This document shows, in pieces, positions 56,491 through 64,000 of a stretch of DNA of 64,000 nt (positions within the stretch are counted from its first letter, which is position 1; each line of letters begins with the position of its first letter). The translations under genes were made by a program, and so were the position numbers. The DNA lies in the NCBI RefSeq assembly GCF_004343155.1, contig NZ_SMDC01000011.1:62001-126000 (forward strand), given 5' to 3'. The notes beneath the pieces were generated by a model, which was not told the DNA's origin, did not search any database, and saw only the letters and a list, made by a program, of their open reading frames with translations. This DNA comes from Marichromatium gracile. Lineage in GTDB: Bacteria; Pseudomonadota; Gammaproteobacteria; Chromatiales; Chromatiaceae.

Positions 56491-58266
56491 ATGTGTGGTT
56501 TCTGCGGTGAGATCCGCTTCGACGACCTCCCGGCGAACCTCGACGCCCTGAGTGCCATGAATGCGGCCATGACCCCGCGGGGCCCCGACGGTCATGGGGT
56601 CTGGCAACAGGGTCGGGTGGCGCTCGCCCATCGCCGGTTGTCGATCATCGATCTGAGCAATCATGCCGCGCAGCCGATGGTCGACAGCGAGCTGGGGCTG
56701 TCGATCGCCTTCAACGGATGCATCTACAACTATCGCGAGCTGCGCGGTGCGCTCGAGTCCAAGGGCTATCGCTTCTTCTCCGAGGGCGATACCGAGGTGG
56801 TGCTCAAGGCCTTTCATGCCTGGGGCGATGCCTGTGTCGAGCGCTTCCACGGCATGTTCGCCTTCGCCATCGCCGAGCGCGACAGCGGGCGGTTGACCCT
56901 GGCGCGCGATCGTCTCGGCATCAAACCGCTCTATCTCGCCGAGGTCGCCGGCGGGCTACGCTTTGCCTCGACCCTGCCGGCGCTGCTCGCCGGCGGCGGC
57001 GTCGACACCGAGATCGATCCGGTGGCGCTGCACCACTACATGCACTTCCACTCGGTGGTGCCGGCGCCGCACACCATGCTCGCCGGGGTGCGCAAGCTCG
57101 CGCCGGCGACCATCCGCGTCGTCGAGCCCGATGGCCGTCAGCGCGATCGCTGCTACTGGTCGCCGAGCTTCGAGCCGTTGGCCGAGGAGCGCGGACTCGG
57201 TTACGAGGACTGGCAGGAGCGCGTCCTCGCGGCGCTGCGCACCGCCGTCGAGCGCCGCCTGGTGGCCGACGTCGACGTCGGTGTGCTGCTCTCCGGCGGA
57301 CTCGACTCGAGCCTGATCGTCGGTCTGCTCGCCGAGCACGGCCAGCGCGGACTCAACACCTTCTCGGTTGGCTTCGAGTCGGTCGGCGGCGAGGCCGGCG
57401 ATGAGTTCCAGTACTCCGACATCATCGCCCGTCACTACGGCACCACCCATCACAAGATCCGTGTCGATTCGGCCGCGCGGCTGCTCCCGGAGCTGCCCAA
57501 CTGCGTGCGGGCGATGTCCGAGCCGATGGTCAGCCATGATGTCATCGGCTTCTACCTGCTCTCGCAGGAGGTGGCCAAGCACGTCAAGGTGGTGCAGAGC
57601 GGGCAGGGGGCCGATGAGGTCTTCGCCGGTTATCACTGGTACCCGCCGATGGTCGGCAGCAGCGACCCGGTCGGTGACTATGCCCGCGCCTTCTGCGATC
57701 GTAGCCATGCCGAGTTCTGCGAGGCGGTCGATCCGCGCTTCCACGGCGCCGACCACAGCCGCGCCTTCATCGCCGCGCACTTCGCCGGCGCCGGCGCCAG
57801 CGACGCGCTCGACAAGGCGTTGCGACTCGATCAGCAGATCATGCTGGTCGACGACCCGGTCAAGCGGGTCGACAACATGACCATGGCCTGGGGGCTGGAG
57901 GCGCGCGTGCCCTTCCTCGATCACGAACTGGTCGAGCTGGCGGCGCGGATGCCCGGCGAGCACAAGCTCACCGATGACGGCAAGGGTGTGCTCAAGGCGA
58001 TCGGACGCAAGATCATCCCCAGCGAGGTGATCGATCGTCCCAAGGGTTATTTCCCGGTGCCCGCGCTGAAGTATCTGCGCGGGGAGGTGCTGGAGACGGT
58101 GACCGACCTGGTGCGCTCGCAGCGTGCCCGCGAGCGCGGGCTGTTCCGCGCGGACTATGTCGAGCACCTGCTGGCCGCGCCCGACGAGCACATCACCCCG
58201 CTGCGCGGCTCGAAGCTGTGGCAGGTGGCGCTGCTCGAGCTGTGGTTGCAGGAACACGGGATCTGA
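56491..58266 (+). CDS. N-acetylglutaminylglutamine amidotransferase (asparagine-synthase-like)
   Basis: The 591-residue class II glutamine amidotransferase has the N-terminal nucleophile Cys2 (MCGFCGEI) and a synthetase domain with the ATP P-loop LLSGGLDSSLIVGLL and SGQGADEVFAGYHWY. With the two downstream genes it matches the cluster that makes the osmolyte N-acetylglutaminylglutamine amide; this enzyme converts the dipeptide to its amide. The sequence is the AsnO-type used in that pathway, not the general asparagine synthase. AGGAG is upstream of the start. Confidence 0.9.
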   Translation: MCGFCGEIRFDDLPANLDALSAMNAAMTPRGPDGHGVWQQGRVALAHRRLSIIDLSNHAAQPMVDSELGLSIAFNGCIYNYRELRGALESKGYRFFSEGDTEVVLKAFHAWGDACVERFHGMFAFAIAERDSGRLTLARDRLGIKPLYLAEVAGGLRFASTLPALLAGGGVDTEIDPVALHHYMHFHSVVPAPHTMLAGVRKLAPATIRVVEPDGRQRDRCYWSPSFEPLAEERGLGYEDWQERVLAALRTAVERRLVADVDVGVLLSGGLDSSLIVGLLAEHGQRGLNTFSVGFESVGGEAGDEFQYSDIIARHYGTTHHKIRVDSAARLLPELPNCVRAMSEPMVSHDVIGFYLLSQEVAKHVKVVQSGQGADEVFAGYHWYPPMVGSSDPVGDYARAFCDRSHAEFCEAVDPRFHGADHSRAFIAAHFAGAGASDALDKALRLDQQIMLVDDPVKRVDNMTMAWGLEARVPFLDHELVELAARMPGEHKLTDDGKGVLKAIGRKIIPSEVIDRPKGYFPVPALKYLRGEVLETVTDLVRSQRARERGLFRADYVEHLLAAPDEHITPLRGSKLWQVALLELWLQEHGI

Positions 58267-58454
58267 GCGCGGGCGGCGTCAGGGAACGACCTGCCGGGCC
58301 GCCCGGCATGCGTTGAATCATGCGCTCGCACCCGCCTCGCGGCGGCTGCGAGCGCTTGGCCTGGGGTTCGGTCGGATGCGTCCGGTCGGACTTCGCCCTG
58401 GCGCCCGAGCGACGTCATCCGATCCATGCCAGTGACGCAGACAGGACAGCCAGC

Positions 58455-60203
58455 ATGACCATGAAAGAGCGCATCCATCACCGTCTCGAGCGCAGCCGTG
58501 CCCCATCGGTCAAGAACTGGGACCGCCGACCACGGACCGATCAGACCCTGGGGCAGTCGGCCAGCGTCGACTGCGGCTGGGGCAGGCTGTTGTTCGGGCA
58601 GACCTTCAGCGACCCGGCCGAGATCGCGCGCGCGCTCCAGCAGGAGCGCCCCGGTACCCGCGACGTGGCGCTCTATCTCAATGAGCCGCACGTGGTGCTG
58701 GCGCAGGCGCCGCAGGACCTCTTCCTCGACCCCTCGCACACCTTCCGGCTGTGGTTCGAGCGCTACCAGTCCTGCCAGCGCCGCCCCAAGGGGTTCCATA
58801 TCCGCCTGGTCAACTGCCGTGCCGACGCCGAGGCGATCCAGCGGCTCTATATCAGTCGCGGCATGGTGCCGCCGGGGGCGGACTTCGTCTGGGCGAACCG
58901 CACCTCCAAGGTGCTGACCTACTGGGTCGCGGAGGACGAGCAGGACGGCTCGCTGCTCGGCGTGGTCAACGGTGTCGACCATGCCGCAGCCTTCGACGAT
59001 CCCGAGAACGGTGCCAGCCTGTGGGCGCTCGCCGTCGACGCCCAGGCCCCCTATCCGGGGATCGGCGAGACGCTGGTGCGTCAGGTCATCGAGTATTATC
59101 TGGCGCGTGGTCGCGCCTTCCTCGATCTCTCGGTGATCCACGACAATAGCAACGCCATTCGTCTCTACCAGAAGCTCGGCTTCGGCCGCATCCCGGCGTT
59201 CGCGGTCAAGAACAAGAACGCCTTCAACGAGCCATTGTTCATGGGACGTCAGCCCGAGGCCGATCTCAACCCCTATGCCACCATCATCGTCAAGGAGGCG
59301 CGGCGTCGCGGCATCGGGGTCGAGGTGATCGATGCCGAGGCGGGCTACTTCGCGCTGACCCTCGGCGGTCGTCGGGTGGTGTGTCGCGAGAGTCTCAGCG
59401 AGATGACCAGTGCGGTGGCGATGAGCCGCTGCGACGACAAGGCGGTCACCCACCGGCTGTTGCGCCATGCCGGGCTGCGGGTGCCCGAACAGGCCCGCTT
59501 CCAGGCGCTCGATCAGGCCGAAGCGCTGCTCTCGCGGCTCGGCAGCCTGGTGGTGAAGCCCGCGCGCGGCGAGCAGGGGGCGGGGATCAGCGTCGATGTG
59601 CGCGACGCCAAGTCGCTGGAGCTGGCGATCGGCGCGGCGCGTCGGGTCTGCGAGACGGTGATCCTCGAGGAGTACGTGCAGGGCCACGACCTGCGCATCA
59701 TCGTCATCGACTACCAGGTGGTGGCCGCCGCCATCCGCCGTCCGGCGCACGTCGTCGGCACCGGGCGCCACAGTATCCGCGACCTGATCCAGGCGCAGAG
59801 CCGCCGCCGGCGCGCCGCCACCGGCGGCGAGAGCAACATCCCGATGGACGAGGAGACCTCGCGCTGCGTGCGCGAGGCCGGCTTCGTGCTCGAGCACATC
59901 CTGCCCGAGGGGCAGATGCTGCAGGTGCGCAAGACCGCCAACCTGCATACCGGCGGGACCATCCACGATGTCACCGCCGAGCTGCACCCGGCGCTCGCCG
60001 AGGCCGCCGAGGCCGCGGCGCGCGCGCTCGAGATCCCGGTGACCGGGCTCGACTTCATCGTGCCCTCGGTTTCCGAGCCCGAGTATGTGATCATCGAGGC
60101 CAACGAGCGTCCGGGGCTGGCCAACCACGAGCCGCAGCCGACCGCCGAGCGCTTCGTCGACCTGTTGTTCCCGCAGACCGCGACCCGGGAGGAGTTCCCT
60201 TGA
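58455..60203 (+). CDS. ngg: N-acetylglutaminylglutamine synthetase (GNAT plus ATP-grasp fusion)
   Basis: The 582-residue protein fuses a GNAT acetyltransferase domain (about residues 110-270; LAVDAQAPYPGIGETLVRQV, NAIRLYQKLGFGR) with an ATP-grasp ligase domain (about 290-570; LVVKPARGEQGAGISVDVRD, VILEEYVQGHDLRIIVIDYQ). It acetylates glutamine and joins it to a second glutamine to make the dipeptide precursor. Start MTMKERIHHRL at 58455. Its TGA overlaps the TTG start of the next gene, so translation is coupled. Confidence 0.9.
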   Translation: MTMKERIHHRLERSRAPSVKNWDRRPRTDQTLGQSASVDCGWGRLLFGQTFSDPAEIARALQQERPGTRDVALYLNEPHVVLAQAPQDLFLDPSHTFRLWFERYQSCQRRPKGFHIRLVNCRADAEAIQRLYISRGMVPPGADFVWANRTSKVLTYWVAEDEQDGSLLGVVNGVDHAAAFDDPENGASLWALAVDAQAPYPGIGETLVRQVIEYYLARGRAFLDLSVIHDNSNAIRLYQKLGFGRIPAFAVKNKNAFNEPLFMGRQPEADLNPYATIIVKEARRRGIGVEVIDAEAGYFALTLGGRRVVCRESLSEMTSAVAMSRCDDKAVTHRLLRHAGLRVPEQARFQALDQAEALLSRLGSLVVKPARGEQGAGISVDVRDAKSLELAIGAARRVCETVILEEYVQGHDLRIIVIDYQVVAAAIRRPAHVVGTGRHSIRDLIQAQSRRRRAATGGESNIPMDEETSRCVREAGFVLEHILPEGQMLQVRKTANLHTGGTIHDVTAELHPALAEAAEAAARALEIPVTGLDFIVPSVSEPEYVIIEANERPGLANHEPQPTAERFVDLLFPQTATREEFP

Positions 60204-61309
60204 AGCTACCCGCCATCGATTCGAATTATCTGGTCGATATCCTGCTGAAGCTGTTGTTCACCCCGAGTCCCTCGGGCTATACCGATCGGGTGGTTCATCT
60301 GGTGTGCGAAGAGCTCGAGCGCCTCGGCGTGCCCTTCGAGCTGACCCGGCGCGGGGCGATCCGCGCCACCCTGGAAGGGCGGGTGTCGCAGCCCGACCGC
60401 GCCGTGGTCGCCCACATCGATACCCTCGGTGCCATGGTCAAGGGACTCAAGGAGAACGGCCGCTTGCAGCTGGTGCCGGTGGGGCACTGGAACGCGCGCT
60501 TCGCCGAGGGCGCGCGCGCAACCCTGTTCACCGACACCGGCCAGCTGCGCGGAACCATCCTGCCGATGAAGGCCTCGGGACACACCTTCGGTCCCGAGAT
60601 CGACGATCAGCCCGGGGGCTGGGATCACGTCGAGTTTCGCATCGACACACGGGTCTCTGACCTGCACGGGCTGTTGCGCCTGGGGGTGCACGTCGGTGAC
60701 TTCCTCGCCATCGACACCTGCCCGGAGATCACCGACACCGGCTTCATCAACGCCCGTCATCTCGACGACAAGGCCGGTGCCGCGGTGCTGCTGGCGACCA
60801 TCGAGGCGGTGCAGCGCGAGCGCCCCGACCTGCCCGTCGACTGCCATCCGCTGTTCACCATCTCCGAGGAGGTCGGCTCCGGCGCCTCGGCGGCGTTGCA
60901 TCAGGACGTCGCCGAGATGCTCACCATCGACAACGGCACCACCGCGCCGGGACAGAACTCGAGCGAGTTCGGGGTGACCATCGCGATGGCCGACCAGAGC
61001 GGTCCCTTCGACTACCACCTCACCCATCGCGTCATCCAGCTCTGCCAGGAGTTCACCATCCCCCATCAGCGCGATGTCTTCCGCTACTACCGCTCCGACA
61101 GCGCCGCCGCGCTCGAGGCCGGCAACGACGTGCGCACCGCGCTGGTGACCTTCGGCGTCGATGCCTCGCACGGCTACGAGCGCATCCATCTCGATGCCCT
61201 GGAATCGCTGGCGCGGTTGGTCGGGGTCTACATGCAGGCACCGCCGCTGTTCAGTCGCGACCGCTACGAGATGGGGCCGCGCGCCGGCTTCCCGACCCAG
61301 CCGGGCTAG
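60200..61309 (+). CDS. NAGGN-system M42-family peptidase
   Basis: The 369-residue M42-type aminopeptidase relative has dinuclear zinc ligands visible in VVAHIDTLGAM (His), ARHLDDKAGAAVLL (Asp), FTISEEVGSGAS (Glu pair) and a late His in VDASHGYERIH. It is the third gene of the osmolyte cluster, probably for turnover of the dipeptide. The TTG start overlaps the ngg stop as TTGA. Its stop overlaps the stop of the convergent cyclase gene by four bases. Confidence 0.88.
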   Translation: MKLPAIDSNYLVDILLKLLFTPSPSGYTDRVVHLVCEELERLGVPFELTRRGAIRATLEGRVSQPDRAVVAHIDTLGAMVKGLKENGRLQLVPVGHWNARFAEGARATLFTDTGQLRGTILPMKASGHTFGPEIDDQPGGWDHVEFRIDTRVSDLHGLLRLGVHVGDFLAIDTCPEITDTGFINARHLDDKAGAAVLLATIEAVQRERPDLPVDCHPLFTISEEVGSGASAALHQDVAEMLTIDNGTTAPGQNSSEFGVTIAMADQSGPFDYHLTHRVIQLCQEFTIPHQRDVFRYYRSDSAAALEAGNDVRTALVTFGVDASHGYERIHLDALESLARLVGVYMQAPPLFSRDRYEMGPRAGFPTQPG

Positions 61310-62592
61310 TCCTCGGGCGCCAGACAGGCCACGCGATTACGCCCGCTGTGCTTGGCGCGATAGACCGCCTGGTCGGCGCGCGCCAGTGTCTGGTCGAGCG
61401 GCTCGCCGGGACGGCCCAGACTGACCCCGAGACTGGCGGTGGTGGGCACGGCCGACTCGCGCGCGATCGCCCGGCGTAGCTTCTCGGCGGTGCGCTCGCC
61501 GTCTCTCAGGTTGCTGTAGGGCAGCACCAGCAGGAACTCCTCGCCCCCCCAACGCGCACACAGGTCGCTCTTGCGGGTGTGCTGACACAGTACCCTGGCG
61601 ACGGCCTGGAGTACCGCATCGCCGCGATCGTGCCCGAGTTCGTCGTTGATCCGCTTGAAGTGATCGAGATCGATGAACACGGTCGCGTACTCACAGGCCC
61701 GACCGCGGGTGCGCGCCATCGCCCGGTCGAGTCCGCGGCGGTTGAGCAGTCCGGTCAAGGGGTCGCGTTCGGCCTGCTCCAGCGCGCGACAATGCGCCAG
61801 TTCGGCGTCGGTGATGTCGTGCAGGGTGAGCACGAAACCACCGACATCCGGCAACCGTCGGCACTCGGCGAGCAGATAGCCGCGTCGTCCGCGACACTCC
61901 ACCTGGAGCTTGACCGGTCCGCGCGCCGCCGACTCCTCGATCCAGGCCGGAGAGGGGGTGAAGGGGCGGCCGTTGAGCGTCTTGAAGTAGTGACAGATAC
62001 AGCCGCGTTCGCGCTGGAAGGCGGCCATGTCGTGGATGCCGAAATACTCGCGCAGTGCCGCATTGGCCTGTCTGAGTCGCTGGCCGTCGCTGATCCCGAT
62101 CATCGCCGGGTTGCAATCGATGATCTGGGCGAGCAGCGCGCGCTCGCGCTCGAGCGCCTGACGCAGCCGCACCTCCTCGGTGACGTCCTTCTGGTTGGAG
62201 AAGAAGTAGCGGATGCTGCCGTCGGGGTTGCGGATCGGGGTGATGTTCCAGGAGACCCAGTAAGGCGTGCCGTCCTTGCGATAGTTGACGGTCTGGCCGG
62301 CAAACTCCTCGCCCCGTTCGAGGTTGCGGCGCAGCCGGTCGAGGACCGCGCGCTCGGTGCGCTCGCCCTGGAGGATGCGCGGTGTGCGCCCGATCAGCTC
62401 CGCGCGCGTATAGCCGGTCATGCGCTCGAAGGCCTTGTTGACGTAGAGGATCTTGGGGTGGTCGTCGTCGAGTTCGGCGCTGGTGATGATGACGCTGGTC
62501 AGGGCCTCGTTGAGCACCGCGAGCAGTTCATCGGAGGGGAGGTCGCCGTTCGGTAGGTCGTGTGCGGCCATGACGGGGCGGTTCGGACGCAT
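61306..62592 (-). CDS. Diguanylate cyclase with two PAS domains
   Basis: The 428-residue cytoplasmic protein has a LOV-like PAS (about residues 25-140) with GRTPRILQG where LOV photoreceptors have GxNCRFLQ, so the flavin-adduct Cys is absent. A second PAS follows at about 152-265, then a GGDEF domain at about 275-425. The active site reads GGEEF at 349-353, and an I-site RxxD (R340-D343) lies five residues earlier, so it should be active and feedback-inhibited. The start may be ATG at 62592 or 62571. Confidence 0.88.
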   Translation of the reverse strand: MRPNRPVMAAHDLPNGDLPSDELLAVLNEALTSVIITSAELDDDHPKILYVNKAFERMTGYTRAELIGRTPRILQGERTERAVLDRLRRNLERGEEFAGQTVNYRKDGTPYWVSWNITPIRNPDGSIRYFFSNQKDVTEEVRLRQALERERALLAQIIDCNPAMIGISDGQRLRQANAALREYFGIHDMAAFQRERGCICHYFKTLNGRPFTPSPAWIEESAARGPVKLQVECRGRRGYLLAECRRLPDVGGFVLTLHDITDAELAHCRALEQAERDPLTGLLNRRGLDRAMARTRGRACEYATVFIDLDHFKRINDELGHDRGDAVLQAVARVLCQHTRKSDLCARWGGEEFLLVLPYSNLRDGERTAEKLRRAIARESAVPTTASLGVSLGRPGEPLDQTLARADQAVYRAKHSGRNRVACLAPED

Positions 62593-62730
62593 GGCGCTGT
62601 CCGGCCGGGCGTCCAGGTTCGAGGATGGGGGGAGATGCCTATCCTGATGCCGGCGCTGGCCGGTGCCTTCGCGTCTCCCGTGGCGTCCGCCGATCGTGTG
62701 CGATCGGGTTGGCTGCTAAAGGATACGTGA

Positions 62731-62778
62731 GATCGGGGTCAGGTGCACCAACCGGCGCCTGATGCCGTGACCCCGATC
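62731..62778. repeat. Long imperfect hairpin with 11-bp perfect outer arms
   Basis: GATCGGGGTCA (62731-62741) and TGACCCCGATC (62768-62778) are perfect complements; an inner CAGGTGC/GCGCCTG pair adds to the stem. It lies between the cyclase start and the DUF2892 gene end, both read on the minus strand. It may terminate the DUF2892 transcript or be a mobile palindromic repeat. Confidence 0.5.
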
Positions 62779-62796
62779 CGATATGGTCGCGGACGA

Positions 62797-62982
62797 TCAG
62801 TCCTTGGCGGCGGTGTTGATGCCGAAGGGCACATAGGCCGGGCACCAGCCGATCAGTGCGGTGGCCAGCGGCACCAGACCGATGGCGCCGAGCCAGTTCT
62901 GGGCGATCAGGCCCCAGAGCAGCAGTACTGCGCCGATGGCCAGACGGATGTTGCGGTCGGTGGAGCCGATGTTCTTGGTCAT
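62797..62982 (-). CDS. DUF2892 (YgaP-like) inner-membrane protein
   Basis: The 61-residue protein has two helices in the DUF2892 form: MTKNIGSTDRNIRLAIGAVL, then LLWGLIAQNWLGAIGLVPLA and GWCPAYVPFGINT. A Cys-Pro pair marks the family. Start at 62982 has GAGGTAACGAC as ribosome site. DUF2892 proteins often sit beside sulfurtransferases or sulfur-responsive regulators; a cysteine-rich Crp/Fnr regulator lies upstream on the same strand, 244 bases away. Confidence 0.85.
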   Translation of the reverse strand: MTKNIGSTDRNIRLAIGAVLLLWGLIAQNWLGAIGLVPLATALIGWCPAYVPFGINTAAKD

Positions 62983-63226
62983 GTCGTTACCTCGTCGATG
63001 GGTTGATGGTCGAGAGGTTAACGCGTAGCGCTGCGCCACTCTGTGACTATGTCACCCAGCAGCGCCAGAGGCGTGGCGAGCAGTCGCTCGGCCTTGTCGA
63101 GGCGGCGCCCCAGGCGTGGGTCGGGCTCGAGCCATGGGGCGCCTGTCCTGGCGTGTCGGCGTCGAGCAAACCCAGGTCATCATGACTTGTGCGCGTTTTG
63201 CCGGCTGGCGGTCCAGACCGCTGTCC

Positions 63227-63916
63227 TCAGTCGATCGTGTCGCGCGCCCCGAGCAGACCGGGGTCGAGCAGCTCGATGCGTCCGCGCCCGGTACGCAGCG
63301 CGCCGCGGCCCTCGAGTTCACCGAGCAGTCGGGTGATCACCTCGCGCGAGCTGCCGAGTTCGACGGCCAGCGCCTGATGGGTAGTGTGCAGCATCGCCGG
63401 TCGTCCCGCGGCCTGCCAGCGATGCAGCAGCAAGGCCGCGAGGCGCTGGTCGAGCGGCTTGAAGAGGATCGCGTCGAGCACCCCGAAGACCTCGCCGAGG
63501 CGCTCGGCGACCAGCCCGAAGACGAACTCGCGCCAGGGCGCCGATGCGGCCATCCAGCGTCGGACATCGGCGGCGCCGACGACCACCGCCTCGATCGCCG
63601 TCTCGCACACCGCGAAGGCGGGGAAGGGCCGCGCGCTGAGGATGCAGGCGGCGGTGACCACGCAGCTCTCGCCCGGCCCGATGCGATACAGGGTGACCTC
63701 GCGACCGTTCTCGCCGAGCTTGTAGATCCGCGCCGTGCCCGCCAGCGCCAGCGCCAGCTGTGCACAGCTGCCGCCGTCGTGACAGATGATGTGTCCGGCC
63801 GGCAGCCGCGCGGTGACGGCGCGGTCGAAGAAGGCCTCGCGGAAATCGCGCTCGGCGGTGCGCAGGAAGGCGAAGTGTTCGAGCAGTCGAGCCCGTTGCT
63901 GGGGGTCCTGGATCAT
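63227..63916 (-). CDS. Crp/Fnr-family transcriptional regulator, cysteine-rich
   Basis: The 229-residue protein has a cyclic-nucleotide-binding-like fold and a C-terminal winged helix (HTTHQALAVELGSSREVITRLL, LEGRGALRTGRGRIELL). Cysteines at 45, 51, 85, 91 and 104 (ICHDGGSC; GESCVVTAACIL; FAVCET) suggest thiol or metal sensing, not cAMP binding. ATGA overlap with the stop of an upstream gene at the window edge implies an operon. No target site was identified. Confidence 0.88.
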   Translation of the reverse strand: MIQDPQQRARLLEHFAFLRTAERDFREAFFDRAVTARLPAGHIICHDGGSCAQLALALAGTARIYKLGENGREVTLYRIGPGESCVVTAACILSARPFPAFAVCETAIEAVVVGAADVRRWMAASAPWREFVFGLVAERLGEVFGVLDAILFKPLDQRLAALLLHRWQAAGRPAMLHTTHQALAVELGSSREVITRLLGELEGRGALRTGRGRIELLDPGLLGARDTID

Positions 63917-64000
63917 GACGGGGCGTCGTGGCGCGGACGGACGAGATGGAACAACAACAGTGCCGCCAGTCCGCTGCCGGCCATGCCCAGCAGCAGCGGC
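63913..64000 (-). CDS. C-terminus of a membrane protein, cut by window
   Basis: Only 28 residues are visible (PLLLGMAGSGLAALLLFHL, then VRPRHDAPS), forming one transmembrane helix and a short tail. Its TGA overlaps the start of the Crp/Fnr gene as ATGA. No family can be assigned from this piece. Confidence 0.6.
   Translation of the reverse strand, partial: PLLLGMAGSGLAALLLFHLVRPRHDAPS

Overview
This is a 64 kb chromosomal segment from a GC-rich gammaproteobacterium, most likely a purple sulfur bacterium or close relative (Chromatiaceae-like). That placement is inference. It rests on the gene orders smg-topA-tsaC and tpiA-secG-tRNA-Leu-nuoA-N, a betaproteobacterial/Chromatiales-style acetolactate synthase, a DsrC/TusE-family sulfur-relay homologue, and an N-acetylglutaminylglutamine amide osmolyte cluster typical of halotolerant bacteria. 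No prophage, CRISPR array, rRNA operon or intact insertion sequence is visible.

Layout. 1-4.7 kb: smg (5' end cut), topA, tsaC and a cyclopropane-synthase-like methyltransferase. 4.8-12 kb: FUN14 membrane protein, NhaR-type regulator, DUF2076 protein, polysaccharide flippase, a multi-pass membrane protein, an acetyltransferase, a cupin and a succinate-semialdehyde-type dehydrogenase. 12.1-17.3 kb (all minus strand): a CheZ-like phosphatase, a PAS-GGDEF cyclase, a YibE/F membrane protein and an alkaline phosphatase. 17.6-21.1 kb: a cysteine-less DsrC-like protein, a small lipoprotein, small secreted or unknown proteins, a MESH1-type HD hydrolase, then about 0.8 kb of decayed DNA with an IS701-like transposase relic beside ssrA. 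21.1-23.7 kb: ssrA (tmRNA), smpB, tpiA, secG and tRNA-Leu(GAG). 23.7-38.9 kb: a complete 14-gene complex I operon, nuoA to nuoN. 39-47 kb: dapA, bamC, small proteins, an ankyrin lipoprotein, a nucleoside deaminase, YceI, fabA and proS. 47.2-52 kb: a PilZ protein and ilvB-ilvH-ilvC. 52-55.4 kb: a signalling cluster of a degenerate histidine kinase, a degenerate PAS-GGDEF protein and a divergent LuxR response regulator with a perfect palindrome at its promoter. 55.4-61.3 kb: folE and the three-gene osmolyte cluster. 61.3-64 kb: a second diguanylate cyclase, a small DUF2892 protein, a cysteine-rich Crp/Fnr regulator and the end of another membrane protein.

How it fits together. Housekeeping blocks (translation rescue by ssrA/smpB, complex I, branched-chain amino-acid, lysine and fatty-acid synthesis) are interleaved with signalling genes. 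Two GGDEF proteins have intact active-site and I-site motifs, one GGDEF is degenerate, and one PilZ protein has intact c-di-GMP-binding motifs, so c-di-GMP can plausibly be made and sensed from genes in this window. The most unusual items are the CheZ-like phosphatase paired with a diguanylate cyclase instead of chemotaxis genes, the DsrC homologue without redox cysteines, the degenerate kinase/LuxR module with its palindromic operator candidate, and the transposon relic directly downstream of tmRNA. I found no clear previously undescribed multi-gene system; the 52-55.4 kb signalling cluster is the best candidate.
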